Origin: Wurfbainia villosa
Taxonomy: Eukaryota; Streptophyta; Magnoliopsida; Zingiberales; Zingiberaceae
Assembly (NCBI GenBank): GCA_025175895.1
Contig: CM045988.1
Coordinates: 90,741,137 to 90,805,136, forward strand
Length of the DNA: 64,000 nt
Reading direction: 5' to 3'
Below are positions 10,546 to 20,622 of the stretch, piece after piece. The notes under the pieces were generated by a model. The model was given only the letters and a program-made list of their open reading frames with translations. It had not been told where the DNA came from and made no database searches. The first letter of the stretch is position 1. Each line of letters opens with the position of its first letter. The translations under genes and the position numbers were made by a program.

Positions 10546-11589
10546 TGAGAACCTAATCTAACCACAACCATAGAAGTTTCAAAATTTGAAACACATGTAT
10601 CTAGATAAATCATACACTAACATTGTTAAAAAATCTTGCTTCAGCGAAACGATTGTTCCCTCGAAGCCTCGTCTTGTTCGTAACGACCTCTTCTCTTTAC
10701 GGTGATCCTTGGTACTCGGTTTCTCTTTCGGGCGAGATGCGTGATTACACTCCGACCGTCCAACAACTCAGATCAGATGGTCAGCTAAAGGACATGGATC
10801 GCGCATAAGAGGAGAGCCTCCTCCTGCGTCGGAGAGCGCTTTTGCGGCCATAACACAAGCACTGACGACGCGGAGCAGCGCACCAAGAGTGGCGCTGCAG
10901 TGCCAGTCACTTCGTCGTCCTGCACGGATTGATGACAGGACGAACGACCCTTCCCCAATTCGCTCCGGTGGCATGCAGTCGCAGTTGCTGGGGTGTGCTC
11001 TTCACGAGTCACAGATTTAATGGTCCCTAGCCGGATACCATTGTAACACTAGTTTTTGTATTTCAAAGCACCTCCCTGTCACTCGAATCCTTCTCTCTGG
11101 AAGAAGTACAGTTGACTATTAGAATCCCAGTCAACGACCTTAAGAAATAAATTCCAAAACCTTTTGGTACGTTGCGATTATCAGAGATGCTTGTATGTGT
11201 GTCACTTTAGTTCACATTAAAGTTGTGTTTGATTCGGGATAATATAATCAAGTTTGTAATCGATTTATTGTCGGACAACCTCCGGCTCTCAATTGTCGAC
11301 ATTGGCTGTCGGCGATCATCGTCAGTTATCGCCGTCAACGGTCGTGATATGATAAATATTGAATCTGTAATATAATCAGATTATATAGTTTTTTCTTTAT
11401 AATCCAGATTAAAAATTTTGATTTCTCTGATTACATTATATTGCATTTTTAAAATATTATTGATATCGAAAAGAACTAATCTATAACTAGTCGTATATCA
11501 AATGACAACCAAGACTCCAAGTCATTGTATAACGGTCCCACGGAAAGAAGAAGACCCGATAGTTCGGTACATCCGAGCCGTATGAAGAG
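10546..11589. other. Spacer with a GC-rich island, no gene assigned
   Basis: 10620-11030 is GC-rich and open in several frames on the minus strand, but no domain or family is recognised. The rest is AT-rich. It could be a decayed exon or LTR. No start, stop or splice pattern could be defended. Confidence 0.4.
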
Positions 11590-12060
11590 GTCATCTCGGT
11601 CGTATTATATTTCAGACGTCCTGCGTTTTAGTCAGTACTCTTCATCTCGACTGTATTATATTTCAAACGTCCCACGTCTCGGCCAATACTATTCGTCTCG
11701 GCCGTATTATATTTCAGACACCCCGCGTCTCGACCAGTACTATTCGTCTCGGCCGTATTATATTCCAGACACTCCGCGTCTTGGACAGTACTCTTTGTCT
11801 CAGTCGTATTATATTTCAGATGTCCCGCATCTCGGTCAATACTCTTCGTCTCGATCGTATTATATTTCAGACGCTCCACGTCTCGGCTAGTACTCTTCAT
11901 CTCGACCATATTATATTCTAGACGTCCTACGTATCGACCAATACTTTTCGTCTCGGTCTTATTATATTTCAAACGCTTCGCGTCTTGGCTTATTCTGCAT
12001 CTCGGTTGTATTATATTTCGGACGCCCCGCATCCCGGCTATTATTCTTCATCTTAGTCTC
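11590..12060. repeat. 51-bp minisatellite, about nine units
   Basis: The unit carries TATTATATTTCAGACG, then CCGCGTCTCGGCCAGTACTC and TTCGTCTCGG, repeated about nine times with 10-20% change. Because 51 is a multiple of three, the array stays open in one frame on each strand. The plus strand encodes a 17-residue unit beginning YYISD and ending QYSSSR. A protein role is doubtful; an LTR-internal array is the simpler reading, given the promoter-like sequence just downstream. Confidence 0.8.
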
Positions 12061-12780
12061 GTATCTCGGCAATCGCACACTATTTTGGATATATGACTTT
12101 CCAAAGTATGTTAGTCAGGTGACGTGGCGGATATTTTTGTTCATATGGTCTACAAGGCAATCATTATCAGCGGTTCTCTCCGACCGGAGAACAGATGCCC
12201 ATACTGGCCTCCAGAGGTATATCCACTGTATTAATGAGGAGTTGTCTCCGATCAACCACACGATTAACATTAATTACAGCTCACACGTCTATTACATTTA
12301 TGAGAGAAATGACCCCTATTACCTTTTATAGCAGGCGTGAACACATCATGAAGTCATACCGTTTATATCTACTGTACTGCTCAGCGGGAGGATTCTCTTC
12401 TATATAACCCTCCTTGAGGAGGAGAAAAGTAGGTTCGCATTCTAAAACACTCTCTCCACTGCATTCATCACTATTTCTTACTAATCTCTGCCTTGAGCAT
12501 CATGAGAGTCTTGCCGAGAATTCTCTCAACGCCCTTAACAATCCTTTTCTTGCAGGACACATCCTTTGTCCGTCTCGCGTCATTCGGCTCGGTTAGCGCT
12601 CGATACACCAGCTCTTACGTCTCGGTTTTTCCTCCGCGTCAACTATCCTTCCGTCCGAGTTATCGGTCCTCTACCGTCTTCGCCACTGAACACATCATCG
12701 TCCCTGTCTGGACAGACAATAATTACTAACCAAATTAATCTACTAATCATCCTTCACCAAAGGCAGCCTAATTGATTTGG
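12061..12780 (+). promoter_or_regulatory. LTR-like promoter stretch, possible solo LTR remnant
   Basis: A TCTATATAACCCTCC TATA-like site at about 12400 is followed by CT-rich leader sequence (CACTCTCTCCACTGC), a layout common in U3-R parts of plant gypsy LTRs. No TG...CA ends, PBS or PPT could be fixed, and no second copy is in the window. Confidence 0.3.
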
Positions 12781-13529
12781 TTGACTACGTAAAGTTTTTC
12801 TACGAGAAAGCTCTGCATGCTTTCACCACCCGATGCGTCTGAATTGAGCAATCAGTTCAGTTGAATTGTACTGCTGCGATAGAGACTGCTTGCTTTGTTG
12901 AGTTTATGTCAAACAGTGCAATTTGACTTTCAAAAAGGTCGTTTTCTCCGTTCAATTCATTGGCTTCTTTGACAAACCTTCTATGCATGTAGTTACTCTT
13001 TATGGCCTGCGTGAATGCATTTGGTGTCATACGCCACCCATATTTCTCCTTTTTTTCCTAAAAGAAAACCAACATTGTGGTCCTGTTTCCTTAGTTCACG
13101 GTCCATCGCGCGAGTTGACATCAAACCGTCATAAACTGATAAACATCATTATTTTTGCAACATTTTACGGATCAGTAAAGAAAAAGGAGATCATTAATTA
13201 CCACAAGAAGCAGCGAACAAACCAAACAATAATTAGAAAACAAAAACAGATGAATCTGCAGAAGCAAAGCATTTATCCATCGAAACCAAAACCAGCCTCG
13301 TTTCCAAAAGATAGAAATAATTTTTATGGCAATATTGCATTGTTTTTGAAACATAACACGCGATCTATCTGCGACTCTGAGATCAGATCAGATCAGAGAC
13401 AGAATGAACTTACTCCGCCAGAATTGTCTCCTCCATTATATTCTGCGAAGTATGGAAACAGATATGATCCTGATCATCGACGATGGCGCACTGCGAGCGG
13501 TATTTCACCGGATCTGAACCTACTACTCT
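12781..13529. other. Spacer downstream of the small gene
   Basis: This segment lies 3' of the minus-strand gene at 13530. A plus-strand frame crossing it has no ATG at its start and no domain. The part nearest the gene may hold its 3' UTR. No clear AATAAA was seen, which is common in plants. Confidence 0.35.
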
Positions 13530-13913
13530 CTACAACGCGCCCGAGGGGATGGCGTACCGCGCCGAGAAGGATCGACACAAGTTATCAGGCTCCGCCCATG
13601 CCGCCCCTTCGTCGAAGTTCTGCTGGTACGTCTGCAGATCGTAAGCGATCTCTGGCGGCGGCGGGGCCGGGGTTGCCATCTTCATGTTCTTCGTCACGAT
13701 CCTCCGCCACATCCGGCGCAACTGCGTGCTGGCCGGCTGTAGCTGCCGCCGCGGCCCCCTCGTTTTCCGATCACGCAAACCATCGCCGTCGTCGCTTTCA
13801 TCCGTCGCCGCCATCCGAGCGAACCCGGCGACTCTCGGGAGGTCGCCGGAGCACCATGCGCCGACATGGAGTGCCTGGAACGAGTAGGATCGCTGGCGCT
13901 GGAAGTGCGCCAT
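13530..13913 (-). CDS. Small uncharacterised plant protein, about 127 residues, with an RSFSARYA C-terminal motif
   Basis: The frame starts at ATG 13913-13911 in a good plant context (CGGACATGGCG); no upstream in-frame ATG is needed. It begins MAHFQRQRSYSFQALHVG. The middle is charged (DESDDGDG) and basic (RRMWRRIV), and the end reads YDLQTYQQNFDEG, WAEPDNL, RSFSARYA. A basic Trp patch followed by a Tyr-Asp, Asn-Phe-Asp and Arg-Ser-Phe-Ser tail is reminiscent of small plant proteins of unknown function. I recall the style of motif but cannot name a family. No signal peptide or membrane segment is seen. The gene is single-exon, GC-rich, and unlike its AT-rich surroundings. A TATA-like TTTTAAA lies about 110 bases upstream. 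It is the only likely host gene here; expression is unproven. Confidence 0.6.
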   Translation of the reverse strand: MAHFQRQRSYSFQALHVGAWCSGDLPRVAGFARMAATDESDDGDGLRDRKTRGPRRQLQPASTQLRRMWRRIVTKNMKMATPAPPPPEIAYDLQTYQQNFDEGAAWAEPDNLCRSFSARYAIPSGAL

Positions 13914-14021
13914 GTCCGCTGCTCGTCGATCGTCGATCTCAACGTTTTCTAGAAACTCGCGTTTTGTAATGGGAAAACCTATAGCCAATACGCACTCGTG
14001 TGAACGAGAGCCGCCTGATTC

Positions 14022-14030
14022 CTTTAAAAG
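14022..14030 (-). promoter_or_regulatory. TATA-like box upstream of the small gene
   Basis: The minus strand reads CTTTTAAAGG about 110 bases before the ATG at 13913. The sequence between is GC-richer than its surroundings and could be the 5' UTR. The call is by position and motif only. Confidence 0.35.
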
Positions 14031-14569
14031 TCGCGCTGTCTATGCTTCGAAGGTCTCGGGCTGACCTGTCCGTGGGCTCCACGACCACGCGGATTAGCTG
14101 TATTGCTGATGGGTAAGTTTTCATGCATGGAAAAAAAAAATATTGAACCGTCCTTTCCGATTGTCCTTATCCACGAAGAAAATAAAAGAGTAGATTTATG
14201 GATAATCTAGTGATCTTTCCAACAAATTAAAATTACTTTTTTATATTTACCAACTGAATTAATTCTAAAAATTAAATTTTCATGCATTGAAGAGGCTCAC
14301 TTGTGCAAAGGTGATATCAGTTTTTTTTTTCAATATACCTGAATATTTAAATAAAGAGAAATAAATCATGATTAATATTTGATACAGTGAAAAATAAATA
14401 TTCTTATAAATATATAGGTTCGAAACATTTAAGAGTTCCGTCGATAATAAAAGATAATAAAAGACAATTATATTGATCTTAGTATTTTTCACTGTCAATT
14501 TTTTTTTTATGATAATGAAAAAAAATAAATCTCAAAAGATATACTTCTAATTTGATTGTCAAAAATAAT

Positions 14570-14910
14570 AAATGATTTTTAAATTCGGAAAAAAATTTTA
14601 GATCTCACAGGAATTCAATTCTTGTCCATCTATAATAACATCTGTACTGTTTTAACCATCGGATTATCCAGAGAGGATAATATCAAAGGGCTCCGTCTGT
14701 TGTAGCAGTAAAAGACGATTACGTTCGCTCTCAGTGTCTTTTATCGATAGTCCCTCGGTGATAAAGAAGAAAAGTAAATCACGAAGTTATACCTTTTGAT
14801 CAGAAACGATGAAAAATTTCTATATCAAATGAAAATTTTATATTTCACATCGAGATTCGATTTATATCCATGTTGTTTTAGTCAACCGATCAGGGATAAC
14901 ATTGCCCCGT
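14570..14910 (+). repeat. Dispersed short repeat, one partial and one full copy in tandem
   Basis: 14570-14690 carries the second half of the repeat (GATCTCACAGGAATTCAATT, TTGTCCATCTATAATAACAT, TGTTTTAACCATCGG). 14703-14910 carries a full copy (GACGATTACGTTCG, AGTCCCTCGGTGAT, GTAAATCACGAAG, CACATCGAGATTCGAT, GTTTTAGTCAACCGATCAG). The same family occurs at 10321-10545 and 63015-63245. Confidence 0.6.
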
Positions 14911-17150
14911 AATATGATACAAAAAGTTGGAATCCGTCAATTTAATGACTCCTACTAATCCATCTTCGAACCATCGTAAGAGAGATAAATAACGGTAGAT
15001 CTTTGATCCTTGAGACTAGTAACTAATACATAAAAAGACGATATTTTTATATTTACGAAGGATTGATCCATTGTCCTATGATATAATAATTACATACGCA
15101 TTCCATATTCTGATTGGAGCGTCAATTTCATTTATTAAGGCCGATGCCGCGCTGTTGTCTCTACAATCTCACGGTGCACTAGATTCCTACGAGAGCTATT
15201 ATATATATATATTTTAAAAAAATATGACTGATCACTCAAGGCGAATTAAATGGATTTTACAAATTCGCATATTAACTATCCGAGTCCGATAAAAATTTCA
15301 TAAAAATATTTTATTATTGTAAAGTCGTCAAAATGTCAACAAAGGAGATTTAATAAACGGTTGGCAGTTGATACGCGTAAAAGCCAAAATCAGACTGAGC
15401 ATGCAGCTTCTACTATTTATATGTATATATTTATTTTTGGTCGTAAAAATAGCTATATAATCAACACGGTTCTGGCTCGCATTTGATGTCTGAAAGTAAT
15501 AAATGATCGATTAATTCAGTGGGCGGGGCCATGAAATCGTCTTTGTTAATTAATTCTTTGTGCCCGACTTTGTGAACTTCATTGAATAAATAAATAATAA
15601 ACTCACAAGTCGCTATTGCTCGGGGTTTTTTTTTCCCATTAATTGGAATTGATTATTTGAATAAAATAAAAAGACTTCGATGAGTTGGAATGCCAATCAA
15701 TATAATGAAAATTGAGTTTGACGGTATATATCTTCTAGTAATGGATGCATTTTTTTTTTCCAAAGTCATGTGTTGACACCTAAGCTCCCTCTTATTATTC
15801 GGTAAATTTTAGTACTATGATTATAGTTGTAATATTATAATTATATTATGTAACCTAGTCCATCAATTAACAACTAACAAGAGAAAGAAAAGTAATGTTT
15901 GCTCCACCGGAAGTCATGGGACACGTTATTGTTTTCTTGGTAACCAAATTTGTTTCACTGAAAATTAAGTTTCAAAGAATGCAAAATTTGTTTATAATAT
16001 ATCCTAAATATTAAAGGGCATTTTGATAATTAAAGGGTATTGAAGGATATTAGGACATTTTTTTCAATAAAGAAAGGTAAAATTTGGAAGAAAATTTATT
16101 ACAGACTCGAGGAAATGAAATTGTTATTTTTTTTCCAAATAAAATGATAAATTTTAATATATTAAATTATTGTGTTATTCGTTATAAGTGTTTTTCGATT
16201 CATTTTGATGATCGATAATTTTTTTTATAAAATTGAATTGATCATTTTAAAATTAATCGAATCAAAAATTTAAATATCAATTTAGAAAATAAAAACAAGA
16301 CACATAGTTGATCTGATCTCAATTGCATGCATGACCTTCACGTGCCTGAGTATATCGATACATCACCTTCTCATGATCGAAAATTGTAATATTTGTGATC
16401 GTCGTTGCCATGCCAATCTCATCTCTACGGAAATTGCGTGGTGGCTAAGATACGCGGTGCTTGCAGAAGTGATATGGATCGATTCTAAAAGAGGTTCAAA
16501 GTTTTCTGATTCAGATGATCTCTATGTATTTTGGTCACCATTTCAAGCCTTATAAAATCCTCCGTGATTTATTTCTTTCGAAATAATCATGAGACATATC
16601 AATAGAAATCACTAGATTGACAATTTCAATCTTTTACGGTCCTCAGTGACCCATCTTTTAAATGCCAGAATGCTAGTCCCGATGATCAAAAACGTTACTA
16701 AATTGCTTCAATTCGGTGGGTTCGTGAGCAAATCAAAACTTTCTATAATCCTTAGCGAATGAACAAAACTATCTGCTTTATTTTAAATGGTCAAAATTTA
16801 GAGAAAATTAAATACAGCTAACAAAAATGGACTCTTTGTATAAGAGATTGAAATCGTCAACCTACCAATCATTCATCCCAACTTCTCAAATATAAAAGAG
16901 AATAAATTATAAATAGTCATTAACTTTGATACGATGACAAATACGATAGAGGATGTAATTAATTTGACGTGAGCATTAAATAATTTGCTAATATAATAAT
17001 CAATCTTACTCCTTATACAAATTTTATACTATATTTATCAATGCATGAGACAATAAAAATTGACTCTTGATTCATGGAAGCAACTTCTAAACAAAGTCCA
17101 TCCCAAGACTACAATACAACAGTAGAATATTCAGTTTGATTCTCAAGTAA
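14911..17150. other. AT-rich spacer, nothing recognised
   Basis: No gene, RNA or transposon end was recognised. Short chance frames only, for example at 16331-16555, which shows no domain. Confidence 0.5.
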
Positions 17151-17156
17151 AGTTAC

Positions 17157-17634
17157 ACACTTGGTGCTCGGCCAGAGCTAGGTACTCTAAAAATATATAT
17201 GGTGTTTGGCCAAATCGTTGGGTGCTCAGTAAACACATATGATGTTCGGCCACAACACTGGGTGCTCGACAAATACATATGGTATTCGGCCATAGCACTG
17301 GGTGCTCGAAAAACACAAGTGGTGGTCAACGAACACAAGTGGTGCTCGGCTAGACTTATGGTGGTCGACTAGCATATATGGTGCTCGACAAGAGCACTAG
17401 GTGCTTGGAATTTCCTAAGAGTGCTCGAAATTTCCTAATGATGCTCGGAATTTTCTAAGGGTGCTCGAAATTTCTTGATGGTGCTCGAAATTTCCTAAGG
17501 GTGCTCGAAATTTTCTAAGGGTGCTCAAAATTTCCTGATGGTGCTCGGAATTTTCTAAGGGTGTTCGTAATTTCTTAAGTGTGCTCAGAATTTCCTAATA
17601 GTGCTCGAGCTAAGCACAATGTTGATACTCGGCT
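17157..17634. repeat. Short tandem repeat, GTGCTCG units of about 20-30 bp
   Basis: The left part repeats a unit of roughly 30 bp built on GGTGCTCGGCCA and ACACATATG. The right part repeats a unit of about 20 bp, GTGCTCGAAATTTCCTAAGG. Related GTGCTCGG words resume at 25150-25180, on the other side of the family-A insertion, so this array belongs to the sequence that was entered. Confidence 0.7.
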
Positions 17635-17639
17635 GAGGA

Positions 17640-18243
17640 TGTTAGGGCAATCTCTTGCCGTAATATGGTTTTGATGGTGTGGCAAAGGGTTTAAGTTAGT
17701 GTGTTATGTTGATTTGATTTGTGCGTTGAAGTCGTGCAGGACTTAGTAATTCGCACATGGAGCCGTGACGAGTTTCACATCTCATGACTCGTGCCTTGAG
17801 TCGGTGAAGGATAGCTTTGCGGAAGCCGTGCGCTTGGAGCATCCGAGGGACCGCCGGACGAGATGACTTGAAGTGAAGCCAAGGAAGCAGACTTCGGAGG
17901 CAAGAGACGCGAAGGAGCATTGCAGAGCCGTGTGCCTGATGCTGCCGAGGGACGTGGCCGCGAACGAAGAGAGCTTCGGCGAGGGACTTCGAGTGAGATG
18001 AGAGAATGAGTGAAATGTAAGTAGCTCATTAGGTGAACTTGGCCGAATAGCTGAGTGTCGGAGACTTGACCGCAAGGGTTAAGGTTTACCCGACCGCCAG
18101 AAGCTCAAACTTATGTTAAGTTTGAGTTTTACACGGCACCAGTCGACTGCCAAGTCATGGCAGTCGACTGCTCTGAGTCGAGTGGGTTCGACTGGTATAC
18201 GACTGACTGAATTATGGCCAGCAGTCGACTGCCATACGTGAGC
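17640..18243 (+). repeat. Family-A LTR, left copy, 3' half deleted
   Basis: This begins TGTTAGGGCAATCTC as the other A LTRs do and follows them to GCCATACGTGAGC. There it switches to internal 3' sequence (GCATGATTATAATTTG), skipping the rest of the LTR, the PBS and gag. GC is shared at the junction, which fits a microhomology deletion. Confidence 0.8.
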
Positions 18244-19307
18244 ATGATTATAATTTGATGAATACATGTATTTCATGATCATAATGTAAAATTAATTGAC
18301 ATATGCCTTTATGATCATGATGATTGTTAGGTTGATACTTAACCATGATAGAATTGCATGAATACAAGGGTTAAGTATATTCAAATACCCCCCCCCCCCC
18401 CTAGGATGCATCTCACACTCACTATAGGCTAACTTGATTGCAAACTTAGCATGGGTGAGATGTTAGGATGATACAAATGTCCACTAATGCCTATGACATT
18501 TAGATGGTCATTTAAAGTATCAAAATAACAATAATAGACCAATCATGGAGAAGACTTATGTTTAATTCATAAACATATTGCCCAAAGATCATGGTTGGAT
18601 ATTTCATATGTTTTCAAAACAATTCCTTAATCTAAAATCTATGAATTCATGTTTTGGAACAATTCAAAGCAAGACTAGGTGTTAAAATGGATACTAACAT
18701 GCTCAAAAACTAGTAGTTTTTCAAGTGTTTGGATTTTTGGCAAATCTCGGAAAATATAATGATTTTTCATGAAAAACTATTTTTCCTTGATAGATATACT
18801 TGATAGAAATATGCTCCTCAAATTTCATGATTTTTCGAATTTTCTAGAATTTTTAATGCATTTCTGAAATTCATCCAGAAAATCAGAAATTGATTGCGCC
18901 GATCGCCATATCGATAGCAATGATCGATGGATCAGAACAAGTACAGTAACCTGATCTCATCAGGTTTTGACTGATTTTAATATATGTTTCTCTTTATACT
19001 TGATGCCATGAGTGTATAAATTAGGATTAATCTTTTTGATGGTGTCAAAGGGGGAGAAATGATTATGTTTAAGTTAATTATTTTAGGGGGAGAAATGTAT
19101 GTTTAAGTAAAGGGGAATATATTTTGGGGGAGAAATGATTATGCTTATGATAGGGGGAGAATATTTTTATGGGGAGTTTCATGGATTAAGGGGGAGTTGC
19201 ATGTTGCTAAATCATGTTTATCTTTACATGCCTTTCTTACCTTAGAATTTATAACAAATGTTTTTACCTAACTTAAACGGATTGTCACACATCAAAAAGG
19301 GGGAGAT
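18242..19307 (+). other. Remnant internal sequence of the A1 copy
   Basis: This corresponds to 22628-23687 in A2, the non-coding part after gag. It has a run of ten or more C at about 18391-18402, several GGGGGAGAAATG words and the PPT AAAAAGGGGGAGAT at 19294-19307. No coding frame. Confidence 0.75.
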
Positions 19308-20560
19308 TGTTAGGGCAATCTCTTACCGTAATATGGTTTTGATGGTGTGGCAAAGGGTTTAAGTTAGTGTGTTATGTTGATTTGATTTGTGCGTTGAAGT
19401 CGTGCAGGACTTAGTAATTCGCACATGGAGCCGTGGCGAGTTTCACATCTCATGACTCGTGCCTTGAGTCGGTGAAGGATAGCTTTGCGGAAGCCGTGCG
19501 CTTGGAGCATCCGAGGGACCGCCGGACGAGATGACTTGAAGTGAAGCCAAGGAAGCAAACTTCGGAGGCAAGAGACACGAAGGAGCATTGCAGAGTCGTG
19601 CGCCCGATGCTGCCGAGGGACGTGGCCGCGAACGAAGAGAGCTTCGGCGAGGGACTTCGAGTGAGATGAGAGAATGAGTGAAATGTAAGTAGCTCATTAG
19701 GTGAACTTGGCCGAATGGCTGAGTGTCGGAGACTTGACCGCAAGGGTTAAGGTTTACCCGACCGCCGGAAGCTCAAACTTATGTTAAGTTTGAGTTTTAC
19801 CTGCACACCGTCATTGCCAAGTCATGGCGGATCGCTTCCGGTCGAGTGGAGTTCGGTATCGATATCGATATGATGCAATGATCGCCATCGTGAGCAATGA
19901 TCGCCAAGATATCATCGATCATGCGGAAGCGCGGATCGGTCAATAGGGTTTCCACGAATTCGTGGCCGATCGCGGCGATCGATACGGAGCGAATGATCAC
20001 GAGGTCCATCGATCGCCGCCAAGAGTTCCGTTGGACTACAACGGTCGGGATCCGACGTGTTCGGAGGCCGTTGTAGTAACAGCGATCGGCCAAGGGCGTG
20101 ATCGTGATGGCGCCACCGGGAAGAAATCAGCCTTCTCTATAAAAAGAGAAGGTGTGGAGCTTTGGGAGGTTAATGCTCAAGTTCTAAACAACCATCCAAG
20201 TGCTCCACAAGATTCAAACTCCTTCTTTTAGCTTTCTTTCACATCTATTGTAAAAGAGGGAGTGTGCTTGTTTTGTAAAGGTTACATCCACCTAGCTTGG
20301 TGCAAAGGAGAGACCAATATTGGATTGGCTTTGAAGGAGTGATTCACCTCGGACGAATCGGGATCGTGGATTAGCGCGAGCCGCGTGAACCACGCTATAT
20401 ATTCTTTGTTAGCGTTTGTATTTTCATTTATTGCTTGTCTTAGTTTATTGCTTCCGCTTGCGCTAACGTTTTTGTAGACGAGCAAACGAACGCGAGAATT
20501 CCAACATCCTTTGGAAGAGGGCTATTCACCCCCCTCTAGCCAGCCAATCGATCCCCTACA
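19308..20560 (+). repeat. Family-A LTR, middle copy (5' LTR of A2)
   Basis: It runs from TGTTAGGGCAATC to CGATCCCCTACA, about 1253 bp, and is followed by a PBS. It has a TATA box TATAAAAA at 20138-20145 inside the inverted repeat CCTTCTC...GAGAAGG. It serves both as the 3' LTR of A1 and the 5' LTR of A2. Confidence 0.9.
20131..20152 (+). promoter_or_regulatory. TATA box in a 7-bp inverted repeat (A2 5' LTR)
   Basis: CCTTCTC and GAGAAGG flank TATAAAAA exactly. The same arrangement is at 24508-24529 in the right LTR. It is the likely promoter for the gag RNA. Confidence 0.6.
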
Positions 20561-20562
20561 AG

Positions 20563-20575
20563 TGGTATCAGAGCC
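20563..20575 (+). other. Primer-binding site of A2
   Basis: TGGTATCAGAGCC begins two bases after the LTR end. This is the standard plant initiator-Met tRNA complement. Confidence 0.9.
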
Positions 20576-20622
20576 GAGGAAAGCTTGTCGAGGACTAACC
20601 GCCACAACAAGCAATTTTCAAA

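Noticed and set aside
11590..12060. CRISPR array
   Set aside because: The 51-bp units are head-to-tail without unique spacers and the genome is a plant, so it is a minisatellite.
12923..13969. Plus-strand open frame of 348 codons
   Set aside because: It has no ATG at its start, crosses AT-rich spacer into the antisense of the small gene, and shows no domain. It is open mainly because of the GC-rich antisense part.
17696..18075. Overlapping minus-strand frames of 74-97 codons, repeated at 19364-19743 and 23823-24123
   Set aside because: They lie inside the family-A LTRs, so their repetition only reflects LTR duplication. No domain, and related LTRs in B, A3 break them.
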